From Alphaproteobacteria bacterium (GTDB lineage Bacteria > Pseudomonadota > Alphaproteobacteria > SHVP01), in contig JAVJOO010000002.1 in the NCBI GenBank assembly GCA_040216735.1, forward strand, positions 461,118 through 525,117: a stretch of 64,000 bases of DNA. Direction: 5' to 3'. Both the position numbers and the translations under genes were made by a program. This document shows, piece after piece, positions 38,967 through 50,304 of this stretch; positions within the stretch are counted from its first letter, which is position 1, and the number at the start of each line of letters is the position of its first letter. The notes under the pieces were generated by a model. That model did not search any database. It was not told the origin of the DNA and saw only the letters and a list, made by a program, of their open reading frames with translations.

Positions 38967-38994
38967 AATATAGAATGATTCCACGCTAGACCAA
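38967..38994 (-). promoter_or_regulatory. Candidate promoter of nitronate monooxygenase-irr with embedded Irr-like site
   Basis: On the minus strand TTGGTC and TATATT are separated by 16 nt, placing transcription start about 35-40 nt before the GTG. The spacer contains TATAGAATGATTC (plus strand 38969-38981), whose core GAATGATTC is a palindrome. It shares TAGAATGRTT with the site upstream of rubrerythrin. Binding there would block RNA polymerase. Confidence 0.5.
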
Positions 38995-38995
38995 C

Positions 38996-39046
38996 CCGTA
39001 AGGGCACGGATCGCTCGACGGCAATCCGCGCCCCTCACGGTTTTTT
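38996..39046 (+). terminator. Plus-strand intrinsic terminator between nitronate monooxygenase and pnp
   Basis: CCGTAAGGGC-A-CGGAT, a 12-base loop, then ATCCG-C-GCCCCTCACGG form a long stem with a small internal loop, followed by six T (39041-39046). The T-tract is on the plus strand, yet both flanking genes are on the minus strand. Read on the minus strand the hairpin lies 14 nt after the pnp stop and may also end pnp transcription, but with little T-tract. Confidence 0.65.
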
Positions 39047-39060
39047 GCTGGTTTACCGAC

Positions 39061-41187
<2,127 letters not shown>

Positions 41188-41210
41188 TTTTATCTTCCTT
41201 GCTTGCTGTT

Positions 41211-41233
41211 GGAGCGCACCCCTTGCGCGCTCC
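41211..41233 (-). other. Hairpin in the pnp leader
   Basis: GGAGCGC and GCGCTCC form a 7-bp stem about 23 nt before the pnp ATG. In E. coli the pnp leader has a hairpin cut by RNase III for autoregulation; a comparable role here is inference. Confidence 0.45.
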
Positions 41234-41273
41234 ACGAGTGGTCAGCGACCGACCGTCTCATGCGGACGTGCGG

Positions 41274-41317
41274 GCACGGCCAGGGCCCACCGAAATGGCG
41301 GGACCGACGGGCCGTGC
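41274..41317 (-). terminator. Long hairpin between rpsO and pnp
   Basis: GCACGGCC and GGCCGTGC form a perfect 8-bp outer stem, with further pairing inside (GGGCCCACC opposite GGCGGGACC). It begins 15 nt after the rpsO stop. No T-tract follows, so it is probably an attenuating or RNase-processed structure that separates rpsO and pnp expression. Confidence 0.5.
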
Positions 41318-41332
41318 ACGACGGGTACACCG

Positions 41333-41602
41333 CTATTTTCTGATGCCGAGTCGCTGAATGAGTTGCTCGTAACGTGCGACATCGCAATCGCGCACATAGT
41401 CGAGCAGACGGCGGCGCCGGTTGACGAGCATCAGAAGCCCGCGCCGCGAGTGGGCATCTTTCTTGTGGTCCTTGAAGTGCTCGGTCAGGTTGGTGATCCG
41501 TTCGGTAAGAATGGCAACCTGAACTTCGGGCGACCCGGTGTCTTGATCCTTGGTCGCGTATTCTTTGATGAGCGTCGCTTTGCGCTCTGCCGTAATCGAC
41601 AT
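41333..41602 (-). CDS. rpsO: 30S ribosomal protein S15
   Basis: An 89-residue protein that binds 16S rRNA helix 22. The sequence is diagnostic: [35 protein letters not shown] and [20 protein letters not shown] 41602 follows a GGAGATATCC leader, 10 nt after truB. It begins the rpsO-pnp part of the large minus-strand block. Confidence 0.97.
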   Translation of the reverse strand: MSITAERKATLIKEYATKDQDTGSPEVQVAILTERITNLTEHFKDHKKDAHSRRGLLMLVNRRRRLLDYVRDCDVARYEQLIQRLGIRK

Positions 41603-41612
41603 CGGATATCTC

Positions 41613-42485
41613 CTATCCCGAATTGAAAACACGTAGCGGTTTCAGGGTGCCGCCAGTCGCCCGCGCCATTGCCACCGGACCGCTGTCCGATGTTGCGAAG
41701 ACGATGCCGTCCCTGAGTCCCGCGGAAACGTCAATCGATTGGCCGTGGCGTAGTCTTGCCGCGGCGTCGCCGTCCAAGGCCAGCGCCGGGATGTCGTCCA
41801 GCGCGGTCTCAAGCGGCCATAATGCTTCCGCGAGGCGCGCACTATGGCCCAAGCTCTCAAGGCAGGCCAGCGAAATCGCCTGCACCTCGGTGAACGGGCC
41901 GGCCCGCGTCCGGCGCAGGTCGCCGAGATAGCCGACGGTACCCAGCGCTTCGGCCAAATCGCGTACCAACGCCCGGATATAGGTGCCTTTGCTGCAAATA
42001 ACGTCCAAAACCGCGTATTCGGCGTCCATTTCGACCAATTCCAGCGAAAATATCTCGATTTCACGGGATTTGAGGACGACGGTCTCGCCGGCCCGGGCAA
42101 GGGCATAGGCGCGCTGCCCCGCCACTTTGAGCGCCGAATAGGCCGGCGGCCGCTGGACGATGGGTCCGCTAAAGGCCGGCAACGCCGCCAGAATCGCTGC
42201 CCGGTCGGGCCGCGCGGCGCTGGTTGCGGTGACCGCGCCTTCGGCGTCGTCGGTATCGCGGCTCTCGCCCCACACCACGGTGGCGCGGTAGCCTTTGGTT
42301 CCGTCCAGGATATAACCGATCACCTTGGTCGCCTCGCCAAGCGCGATCGGCAGCAAACCCGACGCCAAGGGGTCGAGGGTTCCGCCATGCCCGGCCTTGG
42401 CCCGGTCGAACAAATGCCGGACCTTGCCCACGGCCTTGGCCGAGGACAGACCCTTGGGCTTGTCGAGCAAAATCCAGCCGTTCAC
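41613..42485 (-). CDS. truB: tRNA pseudouridine-55 synthase
   Basis: Makes pseudouridine 55 in the T-loop of tRNAs. 290 residues. The N-terminus [17 protein letters not shown], the catalytic loop [23 protein letters not shown] (Asp nucleophile) and [19 protein letters not shown] are present. GTG 42485 overlaps the rbfA stop (GTGA), so the two are coupled. Confidence 0.96.
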   Translation of the reverse strand: MNGWILLDKPKGLSSAKAVGKVRHLFDRAKAGHGGTLDPLASGLLPIALGEATKVIGYILDGTKGYRATVVWGESRDTDDAEGAVTATSAARPDRAAILAALPAFSGPIVQRPPAYSALKVAGQRAYALARAGETVVLKSREIEIFSLELVEMDAEYAVLDVICSKGTYIRALVRDLAEALGTVGYLGDLRRTRAGPFTEVQAISLACLESLGHSARLAEALWPLETALDDIPALALDGDAAARLRHGQSIDVSAGLRDGIVFATSDSGPVAMARATGGTLKPLRVFNSG

Positions 42486-42865
42486 GTCGGTCGCGATTTA
42501 GCGTTGGCTCGGGCGAGGAGGGTTTCGATGCGATCGGCTTCGTCGAAGGTATTGTCGAGGACGAACTCGAGGCGCGGCGTAAAACGCAGGCCGGCGCGGC
42601 GCGCGAGCGGACCCTGAATCCGGGGGGCGGCGGCGTTGAGTTCCTCGATCAGTTGCGCCGCATTGCTGCCGCCGAGGGGAAAGACGAACGCGCGCGCCTG
42701 CTTGAGATCGGTGCTGACGCGGACCTGCGAGATCGTCACCGCGCCACCGGTGACAGCCCCGTTCGCAAATTCCATCGGGGCAAGCGCATCGACGAGCCCG
42801 TGACGCAGCAACTCGCCGACGCGGTGCTGGCGTTGCAGAACTGATTTACTCGGGTTTCTCGGCAT
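42482..42865 (-). CDS. rbfA: 30S ribosome-binding factor A
   Basis: A 127-residue KH-like ribosome maturation factor for 16S processing and cold growth. Family marks: QRQHRVGELLRHGLVDAL, ISQVRVSTDLKQARAFV and RRAGLRFTPRLEFVLDNTFDEADRIE. It lies 38 nt downstream of infB and overlaps truB, in the usual infB-rbfA-truB order. Confidence 0.95.
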   Translation of the reverse strand: MPRNPSKSVLQRQHRVGELLRHGLVDALAPMEFANGAVTGGAVTISQVRVSTDLKQARAFVFPLGGSNAAQLIEELNAAAPRIQGPLARRAGLRFTPRLEFVLDNTFDEADRIETLLARANAKSRPT

Positions 42866-42903
42866 GGTTTCCGAACCTTCGTCCGACCCGGTCGGGCGAA
42901 GCG

Positions 42904-45429
42904 CTAGAGCGTGCGGGCGATTTCTTCGACTTCGAAGGCCTCGATCACGTCTTTCTCGTGGTAGTCGTGAAAATTCTCAAGCGCGATACCGCATTCCGAA
43001 CCGGCCCTGACTTCGCGGGCATCGTCCTTGAAATGCTTGAGCATCGCCAAGACGCCTTCGTGCACCACAACGTCGTCGCGCAGCAAGCGTGCCCGCGCAC
43101 CGCGACGCACCACGCCTTCGATCACTTCGCAACCGGCGACCTTACCGACCTTGGATACCGCGAAGACCTGTTTGATCCGAGCCTGGCCCAGCATGGTCTC
43201 TTTGATCGCGGGTTTCAGCATACCCGACAACAGATCTTTGATGTCGTCGACAACGTTGTAGATCACCGAGTAGTAGCGAATTTCGAGCGAATCTCGCTTA
43301 GCGCGGTCGCGCGCCTGGACGTTCGCCCGGACGTTGAAGCCAAGAATCAGCGCCCGCGATGCCGCCGCCAGCGTGACGTCGGATTCGTTGATCGCGCCGA
43401 CGCCGCCGTGCACGACGCTCACCGCGACCTCATTGGTCGACATTTTTTCGAGCGACGCCCGGATCGCTTCGAGTGAGCCTTGCACGTCGGCCTTGATAAT
43501 GATCGGCAACATGCTCTTTTCGGTATCGCCGATCTTGGAGAACATATCCTCGACCGAACCCCGCGCGGTGGCCGCGAGGGCGACGCCGCGTTCGCGCGCC
43601 TGACCCGACCGGAACCCCGTGATTTCGCGGGCGCGCCCCTCGCTCTCGACCACGCCGAACTCGTCGCCCGCCTCGGGCGCCGCGTTCAACCCAAGAACTT
43701 CGGCCGGCTCGCCAGGCCGCAGCACGTCGATCTGGCGACCGTGATCGTCGACCAAGGCGCGGATCTTGCCCCATTCGGCGCCGGCAACGACGATATCGCC
43801 AACCCGGAGCGAACCGCGCTGGACCAACACCGTCGTCACGACGCCGCGACCGCGGTCGAGTTTGGCTTCGATCACAACGCCTTCGGCGGCGCGATCAGGG
43901 TTGGCCTTCAACTCAAGCACTTCGGATTGCAGAACGATCGCTTCTTCGAGCTTATCGAGACCGGTTCTCTTGGTCGCCGACACTTCGACCGCGAGGACTT
44001 CGCCGCCTAACTCTTCGACGACCAGATCCTGCTGCAGCAAATCGCGGCGAACCCGGTCGGCGTCCGCATCGGGCCGGTCCATTTTGTTGATCGCCACGAT
44101 GATCGGCGTCTTGGCCGCTTTGGCGTGATTTATCGCTTCGATCGTCTGCGGCATGATCCCGTCGTCCGCGGCAACGACCAACACGACGATGTCTGTGACA
44201 GTCGCGCCGCGCATGCGCATCGAGGTAAAAGCTTCGTGGCCCGGCGTATCGAGGAAGGTGATCTTGGCGCCGGACGGCAGGGTAACCTGGTAGGCGCCGA
44301 TATGCTGAGTGATGCCCCCTGCTTCGCCAGCAACAACATCGGTTGCACGCAGCGCGTCCAACAACGACGTTTTGCCGTGATCGACATGGCCCATCACCGT
44401 GACGATCGGCGCCCGTGGCACCAGGAGGCTTTCATCTTCCTCGCTGTCGCCGGCACGGAAACCGATTTCGACGTCTGCCTTGGACACGCGTTTGGCACGA
44501 TGGCCGAATTCGGTCACCACCAGCTCGGCGGTGTCCGCATCGATGGTTTCGTTGATCGCCACCATCAGGCCCATTTTCATCAACGCCTTGATGACGTCGA
44601 CGCCGCGTTCGGTCATCCGGTTAGCCAGATCCTGAACCGTCAGCGTGTCGGGAATGACAACTTCGCGGAAGACCTTTTTCGGGGCGTCCGAATCGCCGGT
44701 TCGGGCTTGGCGCTTCTCGCGTTCACGCTGACGGCGGACGGCCGCGAGACTGCGCGTGCGTTCACGGTCGTCGAGCGCCTGGGTCAAAGTCATTTTGCCG
44801 CCGCGGCGCCGTTCGCCGGCCCGGGGACGGGGAGCTACGGGACGTTTGATTTCAGGTCGCGCACTCGGTTTGGCGCGGGCAGAGGCGTCCTCATCGGTCT
44901 CGGGCTCGCCGAGACGGACCGCCGCGGCTTCCGCCGCTTTCTTGCGCGCCAGCTCTTCAACTCGCTTGCGCTCCGCTTCCTCGGCTTCGCGGCGTTCGGC
45001 TTCTTCACGCTCGCGCTCGAGTTGGACCTCTTCGCCGGCACGGCGTTCGGCATCTTCTTTGGCTTTCTTGCGCGCTTCGACCGAGGCGATCTTGGCGCCT
45101 TCAAGGGCCTTTGCCCGGGCCGCCTTTTCTTCGTCGGTCAGGGCTTTGAGGACGACTCGTCCTTTGTCCGCCGGCGCACTAGAAGGCTGTGCCGGTGCGG
45201 GGCTTGCCACCGGGGCCGGCTGTGCGGTTTCCGTCGCCGCCGCTTCTGCGAAGGACTTGGTTCGTGCAGGGGCTGCGCCCCGCTTTTTCTTGACCTCGAC
45301 GGTGACGGTCTTGGACCGGCCATGCGAGAAACTTTGGCGCACTTGCCCAGCGGCCGTGCCCGGTCGTTTCATCTCAAGTTTGCTGCGCCCAGACAGCGTA
45401 AGGGGCTTCTTATCGTCGGTATCGCTCAT
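42904..45429 (-). CDS. infB: Translation initiation factor IF-2
   Basis: A GTPase that places initiator tRNA on the 30S subunit. 841 residues from ATG 45429. The N-terminal third is charged and Ala/Glu/Arg-rich, with a long helical stretch (about residues 95-185). The G domain carries [23 protein letters not shown] and NKMDRPD. Domains II-IV follow, ending [14 protein letters not shown]. It starts 3 nt after the ylxR stop. Confidence 0.97.
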   Translation of the reverse strand: MSDTDDKKPLTLSGRSKLEMKRPGTAAGQVRQSFSHGRSKTVTVEVKKKRGAAPARTKSFAEAAATETAQPAPVASPAPAQPSSAPADKGRVVLKALTDEEKAARAKALEGAKIASVEARKKAKEDAERRAGEEVQLEREREEAERREAEEAERKRVEELARKKAAEAAAVRLGEPETDEDASARAKPSARPEIKRPVAPRPRAGERRRGGKMTLTQALDDRERTRSLAAVRRQREREKRQARTGDSDAPKKVFREVVIPDTLTVQDLANRMTERGVDVIKALMKMGLMVAINETIDADTAELVVTEFGHRAKRVSKADVEIGFRAGDSEEDESLLVPRAPIVTVMGHVDHGKTSLLDALRATDVVAGEAGGITQHIGAYQVTLPSGAKITFLDTPGHEAFTSMRMRGATVTDIVVLVVAADDGIMPQTIEAINHAKAAKTPIIVAINKMDRPDADADRVRRDLLQQDLVVEELGGEVLAVEVSATKRTGLDKLEEAIVLQSEVLELKANPDRAAEGVVIEAKLDRGRGVVTTVLVQRGSLRVGDIVVAGAEWGKIRALVDDHGRQIDVLRPGEPAEVLGLNAAPEAGDEFGVVESEGRAREITGFRSGQARERGVALAATARGSVEDMFSKIGDTEKSMLPIIIKADVQGSLEAIRASLEKMSTNEVAVSVVHGGVGAINESDVTLAAASRALILGFNVRANVQARDRAKRDSLEIRYYSVIYNVVDDIKDLLSGMLKPAIKETMLGQARIKQVFAVSKVGKVAGCEVIEGVVRRGARARLLRDDVVVHEGVLAMLKHFKDDAREVRAGSECGIALENFHDYHEKDVIEAFEVEEIARTL

Positions 45430-45432
45430 CAA

Positions 45433-46083
45433 TCAGGCCTTGATCACGCGGTCCACAGGGCGGAAGCCTTCCAAACGGTTGGCTTCACGCAGGAATCGAT
45501 CCGTTAGAGCCCCCGGACGCAGGGCAGCATGTACCACATTTTCTTTGCCGAAGGCCAAGCCGATTTCGGCGCCGGCCAGGCAGCGTACCCAGGCGAGGCC
45601 GGTTGCGGGGCCAGCAATCTTGCGTACCGCGTCCTCGGCGGCGTCGGCAGCGGTGACCACGGCGACCACACTACGTTCGCGCACGGCGCCGCGAACTTTT
45701 TCGAAACCGGCAGAAACCAGCCCGGCGCGGCGAGCCATGGCGAGCAAATCGACTGTGCGGCGTTGGAGCTGCCGCTCCACCAAGTCAACGAGGCCGGGAT
45801 CGGTCGCGACCTCGCGCCGAGCGGCACGGCTGAACAGTTTGCGCCTTACGGCGTCCGCCAACGCGGCGTGGGTGGCGGTCACCCAGTAACCATGACCGGG
45901 GAGGCGACCGGCAACATCGGGCACAACACTACGATCGGGACCGATCGCAAAGCGGACCATGCCGTCCATAGCGCACACGTTGCCGGTGGCAAGACAACGC
46001 CGCAACGGTCCCGCAGGCGACACGTCGGCGCGGTCCGATGCCGAGGCGGTCTCAACCGCCGGGATGGTCGCGATTGCGGGCAA
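45433..46083 (-). CDS. YlxR/DUF448 RNA-binding protein with L7Ae-like domain
   Basis: About 216 residues in the usual nusA-ylxR-infB position. The N-terminal YlxR part is LRRCLATGNVCAMDGMVRFAIGPD..VPDVAGRLPGHGYWV; the C-terminal part (about residues 100-215, with LLAMARRAGLVSAGFEKV) resembles the L7Ae/YlxQ fold, so YlxR and YlxQ are fused as in other alphaproteobacteria. The best start is TTG 46083, placed 2 nt after the nusA stop and preceded by a CAGGAG sequence. No ATG or GTG fits. Confidence 0.87.
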   Translation of the reverse strand: MPAIATIPAVETASASDRADVSPAGPLRRCLATGNVCAMDGMVRFAIGPDRSVVPDVAGRLPGHGYWVTATHAALADAVRRKLFSRAARREVATDPGLVDLVERQLQRRTVDLLAMARRAGLVSAGFEKVRGAVRERSVVAVVTAADAAEDAVRKIAGPATGLAWVRCLAGAEIGLAFGKENVVHAALRPGALTDRFLREANRLEGFRPVDRVIKA

Positions 46084-46085
46084 AC

Positions 46086-47651
46086 CTACTCCTGCACCGT
46101 AGCGGTGTCGGACGCTGCGTCGGCTTCGGGCTCGTCGTCGAACCAATGCGCCCGCGCCGCCATGATGATGGCGTTGGCTTCGTCTTCGCTAAAGCCGGCA
46201 TCGGGTAAAAGCTCGATCAACTCGTCACCAGCCAAGTCACCGAGATCGTCGAGCGACTTGATCTCGGCCTCGCCGAGGGACACCAGCATCTCGGCGGTCA
46301 TCCCGGCAATGGCGGCGATGTCGTCGGACACGCCGAGCTCCCGGCGCCGAGCATCGAGCTGACGATTGCGTTCTTCGATGAAAGACTGCGCACGGGTTTG
46401 GAGTTCGCCGCCGATGTCGTCGTCGAAGCCTTCGATGGACGAAATTTCGCCAAGCTCGACGGTTGCGACTTCGTCCACCGTGGTGAACCCTTCGGTGACC
46501 AGAAGTTGGGCGATGGTTTCGTCGACATCGAGCGTTTCGATGAACATCTGACTGCGCTGGCGGAATTCTTCCTGACGGCGGTCGGATTCCTCGGCTTCGG
46601 TGAGGACGTCGATATCCCAGCCGCATAGTTGCGACGCGAGGCGCACGTTCTGTCCGCGCCGCCCGATTGCTAGAGACAGTTGATCGTCGGGCACCACGAC
46701 TTCGATCCGCCGGGTATCCTCGTCGAGAACAACCTTGCTAACCTCGGCGGGCGCCAAGGCATTGACGATAAACGTGGCGTCGTCGGGCGACCATTGGATG
46801 ATGTCGATCTTTTCACCCTGTAGCTCGTTGACCACGGCCTGGACGCGGCTGCCGCGCATGCCGACGCAGGCCCCGACCGGGTCGATGCCCGAATCGTTGG
46901 ACATAACTGCGATCTTGGCGCGGCTGCCCGGGTCGCGCGCGACCGACTTGATTTCGATGATGCCGTCGTACACCTCGGGCACTTCCTGCGCGAACAGCAT
47001 CGCCATGTATTTGGGATGGGTGCGAGAAAGGAAAATCTGCGGCCCGCGCGGTTCGCGCCGAACATCGTAGATATAGGCGCGGACACGGTCGCCCTGGCGG
47101 AAGTTTTCGCGCGGCAAAACCTCGTCGCGGCGGATCACCGCTTCGGAGCGTCCGAGATCGACGGTGACGTTGCCGTATTCGACGCGTTTGACGATTCCGT
47201 TTACGATTTCGCCGATCCGGTCTTTGTATTCCTCGTACTGGCGCTCGCGTTCGGCTTCGCGGACCTTTTGCACGATGACCTGCTTGGCGGTCTGGGCGGC
47301 GATACGGCCGAAGTCGATCGGCGGCAGCGGCTCGGCGATGACATCGCCTACCTGCGCGTCGGGATTACGCTCGCGGGCCTCGGCAAGCCTGATTTCGGTC
47401 GCGTCGCTTTCGACTTCCTCGGCCACTTCGAGGCAGCGAAACAGCCGGATTTCACCGGTAGTGCGATCGATTTCAGCGCGGATATCGTTTTCCATGCCGT
47501 ATTTCGACCGCGCCGCCTTTTGAATCGCTTCTTCCATCGCGACGATCACCGTATCGCGTTCGATGACCTTTTCGCGCGCCACCGCATCGGCGATCTGGAG
47601 AAGCTCGATTCTGTTCTGGCTCGTGATCGGAGCCGCCTGTGCTGTGCTCAT
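46086..47651 (-). CDS. nusA: Transcription termination/antitermination factor NusA
   Basis: Binds RNA polymerase and nascent RNA and controls pausing, termination and antitermination. 521 residues: N-terminal RNAP-binding domain, S1 domain (IVNGIVKRVEYGNVTVDLG), two KH domains (GSRVQAVVNELQGEKIDII and AIGRRGQNVRLASQL) and C-terminal helix-hairpin-helix repeats (AQLLVTEGFTTVDEVA). It follows rimP after 4 nt. The leader upstream of rimP may be a target of its own activity. Confidence 0.96.
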   Translation of the reverse strand: MSTAQAAPITSQNRIELLQIADAVAREKVIERDTVIVAMEEAIQKAARSKYGMENDIRAEIDRTTGEIRLFRCLEVAEEVESDATEIRLAEARERNPDAQVGDVIAEPLPPIDFGRIAAQTAKQVIVQKVREAERERQYEEYKDRIGEIVNGIVKRVEYGNVTVDLGRSEAVIRRDEVLPRENFRQGDRVRAYIYDVRREPRGPQIFLSRTHPKYMAMLFAQEVPEVYDGIIEIKSVARDPGSRAKIAVMSNDSGIDPVGACVGMRGSRVQAVVNELQGEKIDIIQWSPDDATFIVNALAPAEVSKVVLDEDTRRIEVVVPDDQLSLAIGRRGQNVRLASQLCGWDIDVLTEAEESDRRQEEFRQRSQMFIETLDVDETIAQLLVTEGFTTVDEVATVELGEISSIEGFDDDIGGELQTRAQSFIEERNRQLDARRRELGVSDDIAAIAGMTAEMLVSLGEAEIKSLDDLGDLAGDELIELLPDAGFSEDEANAIIMAARAHWFDDEPEADAASDTATVQE

Positions 47652-47655
47652 CTCT

Positions 47656-48174
47656 TTACCCTTGCGCTCGCGCCATCGCGGTCTGCTTGATTAAATCGTC
47701 GGTCAACAAAAGCTTGGCACTCGTAATATTGTTTACAGGGACACTGAAGGTGCCCGCATCGGTTTCGATGCGCACATCGTCTGCGTCGATCCCGAGCAGT
47801 TTGCCCTTGAACCGTTTGCGGCCGTCAACCGTTTCGCGCGACTCGACGCGCGCTTCGAACCCGGCGAATCGGGCGAAGTCGCTGGCCTCGACGAGCGGCC
47901 GGTCGATACCCGGCGAACTGACCTCCAACACATAGGCATTGGGGATCGGGTCTTCCACGTCAAGCAGCGCCGAGATCGCCCGACTGGCGTCGGCGCAGTC
48001 GTCGGCGGTGATGCCGCCGTCGTCGAGCGCCCCCGCCGTTTGGGAATTCTTCGATTCGATCATGACCTGAAGGGTCGCTGCGTCCTGACCGCCGCTCAGG
48101 CGCACGCGGACGACCCGATAGCCCATGGCTTCAAGGGACGGCGTAATGATCTCTTCGACCTTTCGAACGGGCAC
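47656..48174 (-). CDS. rimP: Ribosome maturation factor RimP
   Basis: A 172-residue factor for 30S assembly and first gene of the nusA operon. Family marks: LEAMGYRVVRVRLSGG, DDCADASRAISALLDVEDPI and YVLEVSSPGIDRPL. The start is GTG 48174 with CCGGAG about 9 nt upstream. Only 18 nt separate it from the T-tract of an intrinsic terminator. Confidence 0.94.
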   Translation of the reverse strand: MPVRKVEEIITPSLEAMGYRVVRVRLSGGQDAATLQVMIESKNSQTAGALDDGGITADDCADASRAISALLDVEDPIPNAYVLEVSSPGIDRPLVEASDFARFAGFEARVESRETVDGRKRFKGKLLGIDADDVRIETDAGTFSVPVNNITSAKLLLTDDLIKQTAMARAQG

Positions 48175-48192
48175 GGCTGGTGCTCCGGTAAT

Positions 48193-48215
48193 AAAAAAGT
48201 GGGCTTTCGCCCACT
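48193..48215 (-). terminator. Intrinsic terminator in the rimP-nusA leader
   Basis: On the minus strand AGTGGGC-GAAA-GCCCACT (7-bp stem with a tetraloop) runs straight into six T, then 18 nt to the rimP GTG. It can end transcripts from metK-trmB, but also any transcript started at the promoter 48253-48280, since no promoter fits between it and rimP. Confidence 0.85.
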
Positions 48216-48252
48216 CCCGACCTGCTTAGGCAAGCATGTATTTGTTGGCGCG

Positions 48253-48280
48253 ATAATAGGGCGATTCTGCCCGGCATCAA
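48253..48280 (-). promoter_or_regulatory. Promoter of the rimP-nusA-infB operon
   Basis: On the minus strand TTGATG and TATTAT are separated by 16 nt (4 of 6 and 5 of 6 consensus matches). The -35 overlaps the trmB stop codon. The predicted start near 48246 gives a leader of about 70 nt that contains a minimal ATG-CTT-GCC-TAA frame and the terminator hairpin. Confidence 0.6.
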
Positions 48281-49002
48281 GTCCCTTCGAGGGCGGCGCG
48301 CGCGCGACGGACGAAGTCGAGGTAGACCGGCGGTCGTCCGGCAGCGAGCGCTTTCTCCTCAAACCGGGTCGGCGCGCCGTCCGCGGGCCGCTGCCGCCAG
48401 TCCGCCGCGCGCCGCGCGGTCCAGTCGAAGGCGCCGTGCGCCCGCACCGCCGCAAGGGTCCAGCGAACGTAGTCCGCGTGATCCGAGGCGAAGCGAAACT
48501 GCCCGCCGTCGCGCAGGATTCGGGCGAGATGATCAAGGTTTTCGCGGTTCACGAAGCGTCTTTGATGGTGGCGTTTTTTCGGCCACGGATCGGGAAACAT
48601 CAGGAAAACCCGGTCGAAGACGGCTGGCGCCAAGTCCGGCAGCAAGAACCGCACGTCCTCATGGTAGATCCGGATGTTGGTCAGTCCGCCCTCGTCGATC
48701 AGCCGCGCCAGCGTTGCAACCCCGTTGCGGAACGGCTCGCAGCCGACGATGCCGACGTTTTGATGGTTCGCGGCTTGGGCGGCGAGGTGTTCGCCCGCGC
48801 CAAAGCCGATTTCGAGCCATACTGGGTGCGAGTCGTCAAACACCGCGCCGGGCTGACCGCCCAGGAAGTCGGGCAGATCGACTCCGAACCGGCCCAGGAC
48901 ATCGTCCAAACGCTCGCGCCGCCGCGGTCCGAGGGTATGGCCCCGGCGGCGGCCGTAGAAATGCGGTCGGTCGGTCGGTTTGGTGCCCGGGGCGTGGACC
49001 AC
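48277..49002 (-). CDS. trmB: tRNA (guanine-46-N7)-methyltransferase
   Basis: Makes m7G46 in tRNA using SAM. 241 residues. The opening RPHFYGRRRGHTLGPRRRE, the SAM motif LEIGFGAGEHLAAQA, and MFPDPWPKKRHHQRRFVN are diagnostic. GTG 49002, 12 nt after metK, which supplies its cofactor. The metK-trmB order just before rimP is common in related genomes. Confidence 0.95.
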   Translation of the reverse strand: MVHAPGTKPTDRPHFYGRRRGHTLGPRRRERLDDVLGRFGVDLPDFLGGQPGAVFDDSHPVWLEIGFGAGEHLAAQAANHQNVGIVGCEPFRNGVATLARLIDEGGLTNIRIYHEDVRFLLPDLAPAVFDRVFLMFPDPWPKKRHHQRRFVNRENLDHLARILRDGGQFRFASDHADYVRWTLAAVRAHGAFDWTARRAADWRQRPADGAPTRFEEKALAAGRPPVYLDFVRRARAALEGT

Positions 49003-49014
49003 CCCGCGTGCGGT

Positions 49015-50181
49015 CTAGCTGAGTTCCGACTGGATCGCGTCGACTAGATCCAGCCGTTCCCAGGAGAAACCGCCATCGGCGTCGGGCTCGCGCCCGAAAT
49101 GGCCATAGGCTGCCGTCCGCGCGTAAATCGGTTTGTTCAGGCCCAAATGCTCGCGAATGCCGCGGGGGCTGAGGTTCATCACCTTGGGCAAAACTTTTTC
49201 GAGGCGAGCTTCGTCGACTTTGCCGGTGCCGCCCAGGTCGACATAGAAGGATAGCGGCTTAGAGACCCCGATCGCGTAGGCGATTTGGATCGTGCACCAC
49301 GACGCGAGACCCGCGCCGACGACGTTTTTCGCCAAATAGCGGGCGGCGTAGGCCGCCGAGCGATCGACCTTGGTCGGGTCTTTCCCCGAGAACGCACCGC
49401 CGCCGTGGGGCGCGGCACCGCCATAGGTATCGACGATGATTTTGCGGCCCGTCAGACCGGCGTCGCCGTCAGGCCCGCCGACGACGAACTTGCCGGTCGG
49501 GTTCACGTAGAACTCGTCCTCGGCGCACATCCAGCCCTCGGGCAAGGTCGACAGTACATAGGGACGGACGATTTCGCGCACATCGTCCTGCGACAGGCCT
49601 TCGACATGCTGGGTCGATACCACCACCGACTGGGCGCCGACGGGCCGACCGTTTTCATAGCGCAACGTGACTTGGCTCTTGGAATCGGGCCCGAGGCCCT
49701 TTTCTTTACCGGCATGACGCGCGGCCGCCATCTCGCGGAGGATACCGTGGGAATAATGGATCGGGGCCGGCATCAGAGACGGGGTTTCGTCGCAGGCATA
49801 GCCGAACATCAACCCTTGATCGCCCGCGCCTTCGTCCTTGTTGCCGGCGGCATCGACGCCTTGGGCAATATCGGCGGACTGCGCGTGGAGATAAATCTGA
49901 ACGTCGGCGGTTTTCCAGTGAAAGCCGTCCTGTTCGTAGCCGATGTCGCGCACGGCGTCGCGGGCGAGTCGCTCGACCTGACCGAGCACCGATTCCGGGC
50001 CGCGGACTTCACCGGCGAGGACGATACGATTGGTCGTGGTCAGTGTTTCGCAAGCAACCCGCGACATCGGATCGGCGGCCAAATAGGCATCGACAATGGT
50101 GTCTGAGATCCGGTCACAAACTTTGTCGGGATGACCCTCCGAGACGGATTCGCTGGTGAACAGGTAGCTTGATCGCGTCAT
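49015..50181 (-). CDS. metK: S-adenosylmethionine synthetase
   Basis: Makes SAM from methionine and ATP. 388 residues. Signatures: [31 protein letters not shown] and the phosphate-binding [23 protein letters not shown]. It has its own promoter 50259-50287 with a leader of about 70 nt in which I do not recognise any known SAM riboswitch class. Confidence 0.97.
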   Translation of the reverse strand: MTRSSYLFTSESVSEGHPDKVCDRISDTIVDAYLAADPMSRVACETLTTTNRIVLAGEVRGPESVLGQVERLARDAVRDIGYEQDGFHWKTADVQIYLHAQSADIAQGVDAAGNKDEGAGDQGLMFGYACDETPSLMPAPIHYSHGILREMAAARHAGKEKGLGPDSKSQVTLRYENGRPVGAQSVVVSTQHVEGLSQDDVREIVRPYVLSTLPEGWMCAEDEFYVNPTGKFVVGGPDGDAGLTGRKIIVDTYGGAAPHGGGAFSGKDPTKVDRSAAYAARYLAKNVVGAGLASWCTIQIAYAIGVSKPLSFYVDLGGTGKVDEARLEKVLPKVMNLSPRGIREHLGLNKPIYARTAAYGHFGREPDADGGFSWERLDLVDAIQSELS

Positions 50182-50258
50182 CGGGAACCCCTAGTTGGCT
50201 GATTCATAGGCTGCAGACAGCGGACCGCAGAATGGGCGCGCGACCGCCGCGGGGCCGA

Positions 50259-50287
50259 TTTATTGGAAAGTTTCGCGCGCGGGTCAA
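50259..50287 (-). promoter_or_regulatory. Candidate promoter of metK
   Basis: On the minus strand TTGACC and AATAAA are separated by 17 nt (5 of 6 and 4 of 6 matches). It lies in the gap between the XRE regulator gene and metK. Confidence 0.5.
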
Positions 50288-50304
50288 GTCCGCGGGCCGG
50301 ACGA

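Noticed and set aside
44125-45507. A 460-codon plus-strand frame opposite infB
   Set aside because: Antisense shadow of the repetitive charged N-terminal part of IF-2; Phe/Gly/Arg-rich with no known domain.
50182-50258. SAM-sensing riboswitch in the metK leader
   Set aside because: Some pairing is possible (CTGC/GCAG, CCTA/TAGG) but I could not match any SAM-I, SAM-II, SAM-V or SAM/SAH core. A covariance-model search would decide.
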